From Candidatus Hodarchaeota archaeon (lineage in GTDB: Archaea > Asgardarchaeota > Heimdallarchaeia > Hodarchaeales > Hodarchaeaceae), in contig JAEOSR010000058.1 of NCBI GenBank assembly GCA_016840285.1, forward strand, positions 1 through 50,167: a stretch of 50,167 bases of DNA, read 5' to 3'. Under the pieces are notes generated by a model, which did not search any database, was not told the origin of the DNA, and was given only the letters and a program-made list of their open reading frames with translations. The translations under genes were made by a program, and so were the position numbers. Below, piece by piece: positions 1-8,880 of the stretch (position 1 is its first letter; each line of letters starts with the position of its first letter).

Positions 1-236
1 CCAATTGTTTTAGCTGGTACAACACAGTCAAATGTGAAAAATGTCTTTGAAGGATCTGCTATCTGCGACTCATTTGGATAATATTTCTCTAAGTTTTTTA
101 CAACGTTGGCCCCACCAAAATCTCGGGCCGATCGAACGTCAATCTCCATCCAAACAATATTACCTGGTGTTACATCCTCAGTTGTGTGATTTGCTATAAT
201 TTTTTCAATGATTGTTTTTCCCAATGGTTCAGTCAC
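1..236 (-). CDS. 3-isopropylmalate dehydratase/homoaconitase-type large subunit, 5' part only
   Basis: N-terminal part of an aconitase-superfamily large subunit; the gene runs off the left edge, so only about 78 residues are visible. They begin VTEPLGKTIIEKII and continue with DVTPGNIVWMEIDV, then SARDFGGANVVKN and TFFTFDCVVPA. This matches the start of LeuC/HacA-type hydro-lyases, which isomerise 2- or 3-hydroxy acids through a 4Fe-4S cluster; the cluster cysteines lie outside the window. The start chosen is GTG at 236; no ATG fits. It differs from the intact large subunit at 14749, so it is a distinct paralogue. It is divergent from the small gene at 444. The DNA just upstream of its start recurs almost perfectly at 14466-14541. 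The substrate cannot be assigned from this part. Confidence 0.8.
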   Translation of the reverse strand, partial: MTEPLGKTIIEKIIANHTTEDVTPGNIVWMEIDVRSARDFGGANVVKNLEKYYPNESQIADPSKTFFTFDCVVPAKTI

Positions 237-308
237 CCTTTTGATTATATTACGTGGCGTTTTTCGTGATCGATAATTAATATGATCCTAGCTAGCTTTT
301 GAAAATGA
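233..308. repeat. 76-bp direct repeat, copy 1 (intergenic, upstream of leuC-like gene)
   Basis: These 76 bases match 14466-14541 at 74 positions by direct reading; the differences are at 288 (C/T) and 302 (A/C). The repeat lies between the GTG start of the left-edge leuC-like gene and the zinc-ribbon gene. It contains the palindrome-rich stretch CGTGATCGATAATTAATATG. It probably holds the leuC-side promoter. Its second copy lies among gene remnants at 14.5 kb. Confidence 0.95.
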
Positions 309-443
309 TCCTGTGAAATTACATAATAATAGCAATATTATTATATACTAAGAGGTCAGACAATATTTTGATATAGTGTCTTGATTTTAGATCTAATGTT
401 AAATTGAGGAATTATCTCCTTAAAGAATGAGGATGCTAGCAAA

Positions 444-656
444 GTGACTTTAGATATCAGAGAAGACGTTGATCTTCATCATAAGGCTGAACTGGAATTG
501 ACATGTCCCTGGTGTCATTCTCACACCATCACAACCTCTGTCAATCATGGAACCCTCCGCTTGAAGTGCACTGAATGTAATATGGATGCTTTTGTCACTC
601 GCATCCCCCGAAATAAGAAGTTGGCTGATTACATCTCTCGCCGCTTAATTTCGTGA
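444..656 (+). CDS. Small zinc-ribbon protein
   Basis: A 70-residue protein with two Cys pairs, CPWC (C21, C24) and CTEC (C42, C45), spaced like a zinc ribbon. It has a basic C-terminal tail (RIPRNKKLADYISRR). Start is GTG at 444. GAGG at 404-407 is too distant to decide it; GAGGATG at 429-435 is better placed. A TATA-like ATTATTATATACTA lies near 334-347. The gene is divergent from the left-edge leuC-like gene. Pieces of it (its last 24 codons and a stretch around codon 10) recur in the ruins at 14.3-14.6 kb, again beside leuC sequence, so the two genes have travelled together. A nucleic-acid-binding or assembly role is possible but is inference only. Confidence 0.7.
   Translation: MTLDIREDVDLHHKAELELTCPWCHSHTITTSVNHGTLRLKCTECNMDAFVTRIPRNKKLADYISRRLIS
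585..656 (+). repeat. Zinc-ribbon 3' end, copy 1 of a duplicated segment
   Basis: The last 72 bases of the zinc-ribbon gene match 14541-14612 at 63 of 72 positions, including the stop codon. This is the parent copy of the remnant described there. Confidence 0.9.
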
Positions 657-882
657 GATTAAACTTTCCTTATATTATGTTTTTTTTCGTTAGACATGCT
701 ATTACTTTTTATCAAAAGAGAGATAACTGGTTCTGATGTAAAATATGGGATCAAAATAAGACTTTCATTGATCCAAACATTTCTAGATTATTGTAATGTG
801 TTATCTCCACAGGTGTCAACATAGCATCTATAGTATTATTTTAATATATGAATCCTTTGATAAAAGATTAAGAAGTGTGAAG

Positions 883-3800
883 ATGAAGCAATCGGCCATA
901 AAAAAGGTATTGGGAGCCATTAATTTTAGAAAGACACAAATGAATCTGCTGTTTGGTTTGGCCTTACGCAATGCAGCTCGTTTAAAATATCGTTCCAGCC
1001 TTATTATAATTGGTGTTTTGCTTACGGTTGCCCTTGAAACTGGTATTGTTGTGAGTGTTGACACCCTTTACGATGAATTTATCTCAGATCATAGAAATCA
1101 AAATTATACAGATATTACAGTTAATCCTAAAGAATGGGTCAATCTAGCAACCCTTAAAGATTTGTCAAAGATTGTTCAACAGGTATCTGGAGTGGCAAAG
1201 GCAAGTCCTGTCTATTATACACCTTTAAAACAGATTATTGATGAAGAAATTCATAGTGATATCTTATTATACGGAATTGACTCAAAATCTCACCCTGATT
1301 TTCCCAAAATAAATATTGTATCAGGAGAACGTAAGGTCTCTGGTAACACAATAATGGTTTCAGAGAGTATTCAGGGAGCTGTTGGAGTGGAAATTGGAAT
1401 TCCAATTCCCCTTTCTTCAATTGATCCCAGTTTAAACGATACTGAGGTGATAGTAGGAGGGGTCATGACTGACGAACCTTATTTCGGGAATAAATTATTT
1501 TATTCCTTAATTCTCGTTGATATTGACATTCTATATGATTTTTTCCCAGAGGACCAGAAGTACACCTTATTAACGAGTGCAATTGACGTATCTGTTGATA
1601 ATTTTGTTAAAATAAACCAAATTAGCAATAATATCAAAGATGAAGTTAATCTTGACAACTATGTCTTTGTGGAGAAAGATATTTCTGAAATTGAAGCCAT
1701 GGGTATTCGTGCTTACCAAACAGCAATGAATCTAATCATTATTGTCTCCTTTGTTGTAGAATTTTTGTTCATTACAAACATTCTCGCGATGGCAATTCGT
1801 GATCGATCAAAGGAGTTTGGAATTCTTCGTGCAGTAGGAACCAATTCAAATCAGCTATTAGGAATCATCGTAGTAGAAATACTAATCTATTCTATAATAG
1901 GGTGTACTACTGGAATATTTGGAGGAATAATGCTTTCAACCTTTTTGATTAATCTGATTGACTCATTCTACATAAACTTGGAAATTCAGGCAATCTCTAT
2001 TCATCCATCTTCAATTTTCGCAACTTTTTTGTCTGGGATTATTGTGGCTCTTCTATCAGGCCTTTATCCCATCTTTTTAGCTCTTTCCATGCCAGTCGTT
2101 CAAAACATTCACTCAAAAATGAATTCATCAAAATCTTCCAAGATAGGGCGAAATTGGAAGCTTAGTATTATTTTTGGTTTTCTTCTTTCGATTACAGGAT
2201 TCTTACTGCAATTTTTTATTGGCCCATCTCGTTTCCTAGATTTCTCACTGCTTTCAACGCATTTTTTTGTAATTATATTGATTTTCTTAGGAACATTACT
2301 AGTGGAAATTGGAATTCTCGTGTTTTTACCGAAAATTGGAATGAAGCTTCTTCTTTGTTTTGGTATTGTTGTCCGTACTATTTCAATGCGAAATATTGCC
2401 CGTGAATTCCAAAAATCACTATTCACAATAATAACTTCAGCTTTAGCTCTTACATTTATCGTGGTAACAGGTTTGACATCAGCAGCGATAATAGCTAGTG
2501 TTCCAGATTATTTCGAGAATCAATGGGGGAGTATCGATTTGGTTGCAGAAGTTAGAGATAATAGTCTTCTTTCAATCGAATTCACAGAAGAACTTGATGG
2601 ACATCCTGATATTAAGCGATCCTCATTCATTCAGGAAACTAGAACGGAAATTGGAGGAATGTATGGTTACCTTTTAGGTGTAGATCCAATGAAGTATTCC
2701 CATTTTGCTGAACCTATCATGCAAGCGATTAATGCACAACCTTCATCTTTTTTCTTGAATGAGACAACTAAATCTATTATAAACAACACAACAGGAAACA
2801 CTACGACTGGAAATATAATATATGGCGTTATCTCACATTACCTTTATCAACGTTTAAGGCCCCAAATTCCTTTGGGATCACATATTTCTATAAAAAACGC
2901 TGAAAATAGCACGTTTAACATAACGTTAGGCGCTATTATTAAAGGAAATGTATTTTTAAACAATGGTGAGTATCTATATATCTCATCTGAACGATTCCAA
3001 TCCTATTTCAACTCTAGTCTAGCTAAATGGTTCGTTTGTGATGTCAATGGTGACGTTGAATCCGTTCAAGTGGACTTGGAATCTACATTTAGCCAATTCA
3101 AAGAAGTACTAGGGATTACATACTTTAGTGAACTGATTGAAAAGAATCTTGTCTTTCAGACAGCTATCTTTCAAGTACTCTTCTTAGAGTCATTTATTTT
3201 AGCTGCAATGGCTCAGTTTGTATGCATTCTCGTTTCTACCCTGCTAATGGAGCGAGATATGGGAGTTATGCGAAGTCTTGGTTTACATAAACAAAGTGTT
3301 TTCAAAATTTTTATTGCTGAATCCATGGCCTTAGGTTTCTCTTCACTCCTAATAGGCTTAATCGATGGATTACTGGGTTATATCCTTATTGTCTGGTATG
3401 TTTCACTTAGTATTCCAATTAAAACTGAAATACTTTTCGATCGTGTTCTTCTATGGATTCTTATTTCCTTCTTGATAACATTAACGAGTACAATCATTCC
3501 ATCCTACCGCTCAAGTCAGAAAAATATAGTAACTACCATTTCTGGGAGACCAATGGTTAGAGGTTACGTTGAAGATCATGAAAAAAAATTTTTGTGTGAT
3601 AAAAAAGCATCTTATCCATTTGTGAAAGAAAAAGATATTGATAAACCTTCTTTAGAAGGTGCTCTAGAGCCGACAACTGGGTGGAACTCTCGTATGAACA
3701 ATATAATTCAAATTCTGACGATTTTTCTAATATTCTTTGCAATTGTAACTCTTAATTTTGTTTTAGATCCTTATCTTATAATACGAGGACTAATACCTTC

Positions 3801-4476
3801 TGACTTCTTATTACGAATTTTCTCAATGATGACAAGTGGCATTTTATATCGTTACGAATATTCATTTCTATTAATAAATCCATTCTTGTTCTGTATAGGT
3901 CTTGCAGCTATCGGTCCAGTCTCATACTATTTTGCTCTGGGGAAATTACCTGATAACATAGTAAATGTCACAATTAGAAGTTTTCTTTTTGGTTTGATAG
4001 GTATTATCATTTGTTTCAGTATTTCTTTCTTACTTTTCTTAATATTTGCACAATTCTTATTCATCATATTAGAGGAACCTTATTTCTATGGTTCAGATTC
4101 CCTTATAAAATCTGTGTCTGTGATCTTGACCATCCTTTTACAGTTGATTGTATTTCAGAGAATCTGGGCATTTTTAATCCTTCAGGGGTCAAACCCAGAC
4201 CTTTTATTAAAACATAAACTTAAATGGACAAGAGAAATGGCATCAAAGGGACAACTTGGATTCATTCTCTTGCTTTTATCGCATATGTTAATTCAAACGA
4301 TCCTTTTTATTATTTTCCAACAACCTCAGGGAGCACTTTTTACTCTAGGGATATTTGCCCCTGATTTTGCATCTTTAATTCTATCTGGTTACGAAATAGG
4401 GTTTTTCCTGCTTTTAGTCATATACCAACTTATCCAATTATCCAGATTTACTGATAAACAAAGGTACAGATCATGA
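883..4476 (+). CDS. Very large FtsX/MacB-type ABC permease
   Basis: Membrane protein of 1,197 residues from ATG 883 (MKQSAIKKVLG). An in-frame GTG lies at 877, and an upstream ATG at 796 would add an unlikely soluble extension. The order is: first helix at about 37-58; extracytoplasmic domain to about 280; FtsX-like three-helix unit at about 281-410 containing AMAIRDRSKEFGILRAVGTN; a linker with further helices at about 425-545; a second extracytoplasmic domain; a second FtsX unit at about 760-880 with MERDMGVMRSLGLHKQSV; then an extra C-terminal helical block from about 940. Duplicated FtsX units are typical of MacB/LolCE-type permeases, which work with an ATPase to move lipids, lipoproteins or peptides. 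No ATPase gene adjoins it; the nearest exporter ATPase (19.5 kb) already has its own permease. Transported substrate unknown. Confidence 0.8.
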   Translation: MKQSAIKKVLGAINFRKTQMNLLFGLALRNAARLKYRSSLIIIGVLLTVALETGIVVSVDTLYDEFISDHRNQNYTDITVNPKEWVNLATLKDLSKIVQQVSGVAKASPVYYTPLKQIIDEEIHSDILLYGIDSKSHPDFPKINIVSGERKVSGNTIMVSESIQGAVGVEIGIPIPLSSIDPSLNDTEVIVGGVMTDEPYFGNKLFYSLILVDIDILYDFFPEDQKYTLLTSAIDVSVDNFVKINQISNNIKDEVNLDNYVFVEKDISEIEAMGIRAYQTAMNLIIIVSFVVEFLFITNILAMAIRDRSKEFGILRAVGTNSNQLLGIIVVEILIYSIIGCTTGIFGGIMLSTFLINLIDSFYINLEIQAISIHPSSIFATFLSGIIVALLSGLYPIFLALSMPVVQNIHSKMNSSKSSKIGRNWKLSIIFGFLLSITGFLLQFFIGPSRFLDFSLLSTHFFVIILIFLGTLLVEIGILVFLPKIGMKLLLCFGIVVRTISMRNIAREFQKSLFTIITSALALTFIVVTGLTSAAIIASVPDYFENQWGSIDLVAEVRDNSLLSIEFTEELDGHPDIKRSSFIQETRTEIGGMYGYLLGVDPMKYSHFAEPIMQAINAQPSSFFLNETTKSIINNTTGNTTTGNIIYGVISHYLYQRLRPQIPLGSHISIKNAENSTFNITLGAIIKGNVFLNNGEYLYISSERFQSYFNSSLAKWFVCDVNGDVESVQVDLESTFSQFKEVLGITYFSELIEKNLVFQTAIFQVLFLESFILAAMAQFVCILVSTLLMERDMGVMRSLGLHKQSVFKIFIAESMALGFSSLLIGLIDGLLGYILIVWYVSLSIPIKTEILFDRVLLWILISFLITLTSTIIPSYRSSQKNIVTTISGRPMVRGYVEDHEKKFLCDKKASYPFVKEKDIDKPSLEGALEPTTGWNSRMNNIIQILTIFLIFFAIVTLNFVLDPYLIIRGLIPSDFLLRIFSMMTSGILYRYEYSFLLINPFLFCIGLAAIGPVSYYFALGKLPDNIVNVTIRSFLFGLIGIIICFSISFLLFLIFAQFLFIILEEPYFYGSDSLIKSVSVILTILLQLIVFQRIWAFLILQGSNPDLLLKHKLKWTREMASKGQLGFILLLLSHMLIQTILFIIFQQPQGALFTLGIFAPDFASLILSGYEIGFFLLLVIYQLIQLSRFTDKQRYRS

Positions 4477-4514
4477 CTCATTCATAAACAATCTACTCAA
4501 AGTCACTTGATTCG

Positions 4515-5744
4515 TTACCAGACCTTTTTTAGGATTCGTAAAGCATTTCCTCCTATTATTTTCGCAATTTCTTGGTCAGAGTACCCATGTTTGACCATCC
4601 ACCGAGTGATATTCTGTAAGCATTCGGTAGGATTCTCCATACCTTTGACATAGTCAGGTAAAGTATCGACAACTAACCCATCACCCCTTTTACCAGGTCG
4701 AGAATAATGTCCTAACCCCGCGGATTTTAATTTATTCTCTCCAAAACGATATAATCCCACATGATCACCATAAAGGGTATCTGGGCCACATCCTACAAAG
4801 TCGATCCCCATTAGGTCTATACAATACTCAACGTGCTCCATATAAGTATCAATACTAGGGATTGGATTATTTTTCGTTGCAGTAAAACCTGGGGCAGCTT
4901 CTATTCCTATTACCCCCTTCGCTTCCGCTAACGCTTGTAGAACTTCATCAGGGAACATCCGAGCAATGGGGTTCAATGCCTTTGCGCCACAATGAGAAAT
5001 TATGAGGGGTTCTTTTGAAGTTACAATAGCATCTAGAGCTGTCTGATCACTCACATGGCTGACATCTATAAGCATTTTGACTTTATTCATCCGAATAATA
5101 CAGTCATAACCAAAATCCGTTAACCCTCCATCTCGAATTTCACCTAATCCACAGCCCAGCATATTGGATTCACTATAATTTAACCCCATAGATCGGATAC
5201 CAAGTCCATACAAGATATCAATACGATCAACTTCATTCTCAATACTTGAAGCTGATTCAAGGACAGCAACCCATGCTAATTTCCCAGTTTTGTGAGCTGT
5301 GATGATATCCTCTGCTTTTTTACAATGAATGACAAAATCTTGGTGAGCTATATCACATAGTCGTTGTCCCAAATCATGGATAGTATCACTCCATTTCCAA
5401 CCTTGTTTGCTTGTAATATTACAGCTTCCGTTCATTAGATTGTCAAATACCGCATCAAGTCCTGATTGACTTAGAGCTTCATAAGCCATGAAATCTCTTC
5501 CTTCTCGCGCCTGTTCGCCCGATTCCTGCATATTCTCTGTGTATAATGTTGGATGTTCATGGAGATCAATAACAATATTCTTCTCAAGAACCTGATCAGC
5601 ACGTTCTTCTTCTGATTTCGATAAGGGAATTGCATACGTCCATTCCTCCTCTATCGCTTTCCGAAACTTGAAAACTTTGTAATCGATACCAGGAGTTAGG
5701 TATTGATAAGCCTTATATCCGTTATAATTTTTATTTCTTCCCAT
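4515..5744 (-). CDS. Membrane dipeptidase family (peptidase M19)
   Basis: Zinc dipeptidase of the renal dipeptidase family (409 aa). Probable metal ligands are all visible: H62 and H64 (DLHEHP, where many members have HxD), bridging E163 (VLESASS), H230 (DVSHVSD) and H251 (ISHCGAKAL), with D322 (GCGPDT) at the position of the catalytic Asp. There is no signal peptide, so it should act in the cytoplasm. M19 enzymes cleave dipeptides and several prefer a D-residue at the C-terminal position. It is the last gene of the minus-strand set that starts with a peptide ABC importer, after a racemase, so a role in breaking down imported dipeptides is likely. AAGGA lies about 10 bases before the ATG. The N-terminal 50 residues are an ordinary family extension. 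Confidence 0.9.
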   Translation of the reverse strand: MGRNKNYNGYKAYQYLTPGIDYKVFKFRKAIEEEWTYAIPLSKSEEERADQVLEKNIVIDLHEHPTLYTENMQESGEQAREGRDFMAYEALSQSGLDAVFDNLMNGSCNITSKQGWKWSDTIHDLGQRLCDIAHQDFVIHCKKAEDIITAHKTGKLAWVAVLESASSIENEVDRIDILYGLGIRSMGLNYSESNMLGCGLGEIRDGGLTDFGYDCIIRMNKVKMLIDVSHVSDQTALDAIVTSKEPLIISHCGAKALNPIARMFPDEVLQALAEAKGVIGIEAAPGFTATKNNPIPSIDTYMEHVEYCIDLMGIDFVGCGPDTLYGDHVGLYRFGENKLKSAGLGHYSRPGKRGDGLVVDTLPDYVKGMENPTECLQNITRWMVKHGYSDQEIAKIIGGNALRILKKVW

Positions 5745-5838
5745 TTTAATTCATTCCTTAGAATTAGAGAAATTTCTATCTCTTAAACTGATAAAAACTA
5801 TCTCATTTATCTTCATATTCTTTAGTTTAATCTTGTTG

Positions 5839-6588
5839 TTAATATTCCTTGAAAACGGTTGTTTTAAGTTTCTCAAAGTCTGCAGCAGGATATGTAATCC
5901 GACTATGTTTAGTTCCTAGATCTGCAAACATTTCTGCTGTTTTAATGGCAGTTTTTAATGGATTTACAACTGGTACTCCTACTGCCTCCTCAATGATACT
6001 ATCAACCAAAAGAAACGCCATTGACATACAACCAAGAACAACACAACCAGCTCCTTTTTGTTTTGCAATCTTTGCGCTTTCAGTCATTTGATTGATGACA
6101 ATATCCCTATTTTTTCCCCACATTTCTGCAACTGAAACCTGTATAAATTCCACTGAAGCCAATCGTGATTCAAGCCCCATCTTTCTCACAAGAGTTCGTG
6201 CACTGTCCTCAGATGCCACACCAGCCTGAAGGATAGTGAGGATGCTGAATCGGTCAGAAAGCATACAAGCAAAGAGAATGGAGGATTCAGCTGGGCCGAT
6301 TACTGGTATGTGGAGGAGTTCTCTGGCAGGTTTTAACCCAGGATCTCCAGCGCACCCTATAATAACTGCATCATAATTATTCTCTTTACTAATGTCCAGA
6401 AGCTTCCGTAACATAGGCCCAATTGCCATATATTCTTCTATAGTGGATTCAATGGATAAGGGCCCTTCACCAACTTCCATTACAGAAACTTGAGTATCAG
6501 ATCTCGCAATCGAATTCGCAATTTTAGTACGACTTTTTATCTCATCATCAGGCATTCCTGCTCCTGGTAATAGGTATAGAAGATTCAA
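5839..6588 (-). CDS. Asp/Glu/hydantoin racemase-family protein
   Basis: Cofactor-independent racemase-type fold of about 250 residues. The two expected cysteines, one per lobe, are present: IIGCAGDPG (C79) and VLGCMSMAF (C187). In aspartate, glutamate, hydantoin and allantoin racemases this pair removes and returns the alpha proton from opposite faces. The start is uncertain because no ATG is available: TTG at 6588 is preceded by GAGG at a good distance, whereas TTG at 6603 overlaps that GAGG. The gene sits 91 bp downstream of the substrate-binding protein and before the M19 dipeptidase. Spacing and orientation suggest it handles amino acids released from imported peptides, for example interconverting D- and L-forms. 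Hydantoin versus amino-acid specificity cannot be told from sequence. Confidence 0.8.
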   Translation of the reverse strand: MNLLYLLPGAGMPDDEIKSRTKIANSIARSDTQVSVMEVGEGPLSIESTIEEYMAIGPMLRKLLDISKENNYDAVIIGCAGDPGLKPARELLHIPVIGPAESSILFACMLSDRFSILTILQAGVASEDSARTLVRKMGLESRLASVEFIQVSVAEMWGKNRDIVINQMTESAKIAKQKGAGCVVLGCMSMAFLLVDSIIEEAVGVPVVNPLKTAIKTAEMFADLGTKHSRITYPAADFEKLKTTVFKEY

Positions 6589-6650
6589 AATGTCATTCCT
6601 CAATATAAAATTATTATTAGAATCACTAGACGAATCAATTGAATTATTAT

Positions 6651-6685
6651 TAAAAAAAAGAAAAAAGAAAAAAGAAAGGAGAGGG
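6651..6685 (-). terminator. Pyrimidine/T-rich terminator after the substrate-binding protein
   Basis: Read on the minus strand, a run of C and T leading into repeated T6-T8 blocks begins just after the substrate-binding protein stop codon. T-tracts are the usual archaeal termination signal. If it works partially it would separate the highly expressed binding protein from the racemase and dipeptidase downstream. Confidence 0.5.
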
Positions 6686-6693
6686 GGAGGTGG

Positions 6694-8523
6694 TTATTTC
6701 TTCCGTTTTTTCTGAGAGACTATTGGAACTAATACAAACAGTCCTAGAAGAGTCAAAGCAATCTCGAATCCAGGAGCGCCTCCTCCTGCACCAGGCATTT
6801 CACGGATGTCATCGCCATCGACGTCTTTGTATCCTGCATCATCGAGCATCTTATTGGCTTTAGCAATATCTACCTCATACTTTTCAATATTAGGATTGAA
6901 ATAGCCAGGCCAAAAGGCTTCTGGGATAACAGAATAAGTTGGGGTAGCCCATTCCTCACGAGCAAATTCTCCAATAGCTTCTACATCCATAGCATAAGCC
7001 ATAGCTTGACGGACAATGGTATCGTTAAATGGATATACTTGGTGATTCCATTGGAAGTAATAGTCCCATTGGGAGGGTGTATTTACCACTTTCAGGTTTC
7101 CATACGTCGCATTTATCACTGATTTTAAAGCGGGTGGATTGGCTTCGTATCGCTCTGAGTCAAAATCACCTGTATTCATACCAAGGATCCGAGTCATCTC
7201 CTCTGATACAACTGTTATCGTTAGGTTCTCTATCTTGGGGTAAGTGCCAGCGCCAGGTTGACCAGCAGATATTTCTGGCATTCCAGTACCACCATCATAC
7301 CAGTAATCATCGTTCCTTTCCAAGATATATCTAGATTCTCTCAGACCGCTAACCCACTTGAATGGACCAGTACCAACACGGAGAGATGTTGTAGTGGTAT
7401 CGGTCTCCCATTTCGTATCCTCTGGATCTTCGCCGTCCCAGATGTGTTCTGGAAGCATATATAATTCCCCAATATCCTCAACAATCCAAGCATAAGGCTG
7501 TGTTAGGTCAATACTAACAACTTGACCATCGATGGTAACTGTATCAACTGTTTCAACATAGGCATAATAAGGACCTGCATCGTAATCCATGTACATTTCA
7601 ATACTGTGTTTCACATCTTCAGGGGTAAAGTCCTCACCATCATGCCATTTAATATCCTCTCTAATAGTAAAGTTAACTTGTTTTCCATCAGCAGATCGGG
7701 TATAACTTTCAGCCAGCCAAGGAATTATTCCGAGATCTTTGTCATAATAAATGAGTTTTTCGTACAGGTTTATGGCAAACCAAGCAGACCGTCCATCATC
7801 CGCCTCAAATGGATTTATATTTTTAGCATCACTAGGATAAGCCATAACAAATTTATTATCGTCATCATTGGTCATGGTTAGAGAAGACCAGATGTTAAAA
7901 CTAGTAAAAATGCCTCCAGGCAGTTGTTGATAGTCTTTCCATTCTTTCCTGATGATATGGCTGTCATCTGACACAAATAGTGGGTAATAAGGCAGTGTTT
8001 CAGCAGCGTATTTTTGAACATCGTTTAGAGCAGCTTTTAACTCAGTAGTGGTTGTGGCGTTTTGAGATTTCTCCAATACACCATCTAAGGTAGCATTCTG
8101 GTGGTATTGGTCACAAGATCCCATTGGGTAATCTTGGCTAGAGTGAGCGCGGAAATAAACATGGTTAGGAGCAGGCCCATACCCCTCACTCATTTCATAA
8201 ACCTGATAATCACGACATTTGTCTACCACTTTACCACCAGGTGCGTCATAGCGCCCGCCTGCATCGATTGTATCATAGAAAATTGCATCATCTAATTCTA
8301 CGACAGTCATTTCCATGCCAATTTCTGCCAATGCTTCAGCTATAGCTTTTCCTGCGTCGACGGAAATCAAGTCCCAATCTAGTGTCCAACATTCGAATTT
8401 AAACTCTTCTAAGGCGTCGCATCCGCTAGCAAGATTGGGAGTCGCAAGAGCTGGAGCAACTGGACTCAATCCGCTCAATACGAGCAAAAACGCCCCGAGA
8501 AGCAAAATATTTCTTCTTTTCAT
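6694..8523 (-). CDS. Peptide ABC transporter substrate-binding protein (family 5), circularly permuted
   Basis: Extracellular peptide-binding protein (609 aa) of the OppA/DppA family. Residues 1-28 are a signal peptide. Residues about 34-215 look like the part normally at the C-terminal end: WTLDWDLISVDAGKAIAEAL, IGMEMTVVELDDAIFYD, then ALNDVQKYAAETLPYYPLF at 165-183. From about 226 the usual N-terminal lobe begins (VMAYPSDAKNINPF; LAESYTRSADGKQVNF; WHDGEDFTPEDV at 303-314) and runs to VRQAMAYAMDV (504-514) and ANKMLDDAGYKDVDGDDIR (556-574). There the sequence stops exactly where the family would continue into the segment now found at the N-terminus. It ends with GAPGFE, one helix and QKKRKK, a PGF-type surface anchor. 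The importer genes lie upstream on the same strand. Family assignment is firm; the permutation is read from motif order. Confidence 0.88.
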   Translation of the reverse strand: MKRRNILLLGAFLLVLSGLSPVAPALATPNLASGCDALEEFKFECWTLDWDLISVDAGKAIAEALAEIGMEMTVVELDDAIFYDTIDAGGRYDAPGGKVVDKCRDYQVYEMSEGYGPAPNHVYFRAHSSQDYPMGSCDQYHQNATLDGVLEKSQNATTTTELKAALNDVQKYAAETLPYYPLFVSDDSHIIRKEWKDYQQLPGGIFTSFNIWSSLTMTNDDDNKFVMAYPSDAKNINPFEADDGRSAWFAINLYEKLIYYDKDLGIIPWLAESYTRSADGKQVNFTIREDIKWHDGEDFTPEDVKHSIEMYMDYDAGPYYAYVETVDTVTIDGQVVSIDLTQPYAWIVEDIGELYMLPEHIWDGEDPEDTKWETDTTTTSLRVGTGPFKWVSGLRESRYILERNDDYWYDGGTGMPEISAGQPGAGTYPKIENLTITVVSEEMTRILGMNTGDFDSERYEANPPALKSVINATYGNLKVVNTPSQWDYYFQWNHQVYPFNDTIVRQAMAYAMDVEAIGEFAREEWATPTYSVIPEAFWPGYFNPNIEKYEVDIAKANKMLDDAGYKDVDGDDIREMPGAGGGAPGFEIALTLLGLFVLVPIVSQKKRKK

Positions 8524-8880
8524 TTTTATCGCCTAAATCGAGCTAGAGCCATCATTCAAACCAAATTCGCAAGATTACGTGTACATACGTAAGATCCGAG
8601 ATATAATTCAAATTTAAAGCCAATATATGCATTAATGTCGTCACAGGGTAATCTGACAAGAGTGATAAACTTTAGCTTGACCTTTGAACATCTAAATATT
8701 CTCTTATTAATTTTTGTATAAGTGAATAAAGAAGGTGAAAATGAGAAAATGATTGTCTTTACTAGCTTAATATTGTGTCGATAAGAAAGAAATATGCTTC
8801 TGATATTCTTTACTAAAAAACTACCTGTTAATTTGCTTTTTTCAGAGATAAGAACGAATGAATGTTCAACTGACCGGAAT
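8524..8880. other. 357-bp intergenic region upstream of the substrate-binding protein gene
   Basis: No convincing gene. Short overlapping open frames on both strands have no recognisable family, and one is a shadow of the gene starting at 8881. It contains an 18-bp inverted repeat at 8575-8592 and TATA-like stretches on the minus strand (about 8600-8612), so it probably holds a separate promoter for the binding-protein gene. Nothing else seen. Confidence 0.5.
8575..8592. promoter_or_regulatory. Hyphenated palindrome, candidate operator for the binding-protein gene
   Basis: TTACGT, a 6-base spacer (GTACAT), then ACGTAA: perfect 6-bp arms located 52 bp before the ATG of the substrate-binding protein. 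On the minus strand a TATA-like AATTATATCTC lies about 10-20 bp upstream, so the palindrome would cover the expected transcription start. This position suits a repressor site; the regulator is unknown. Confidence 0.4.
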
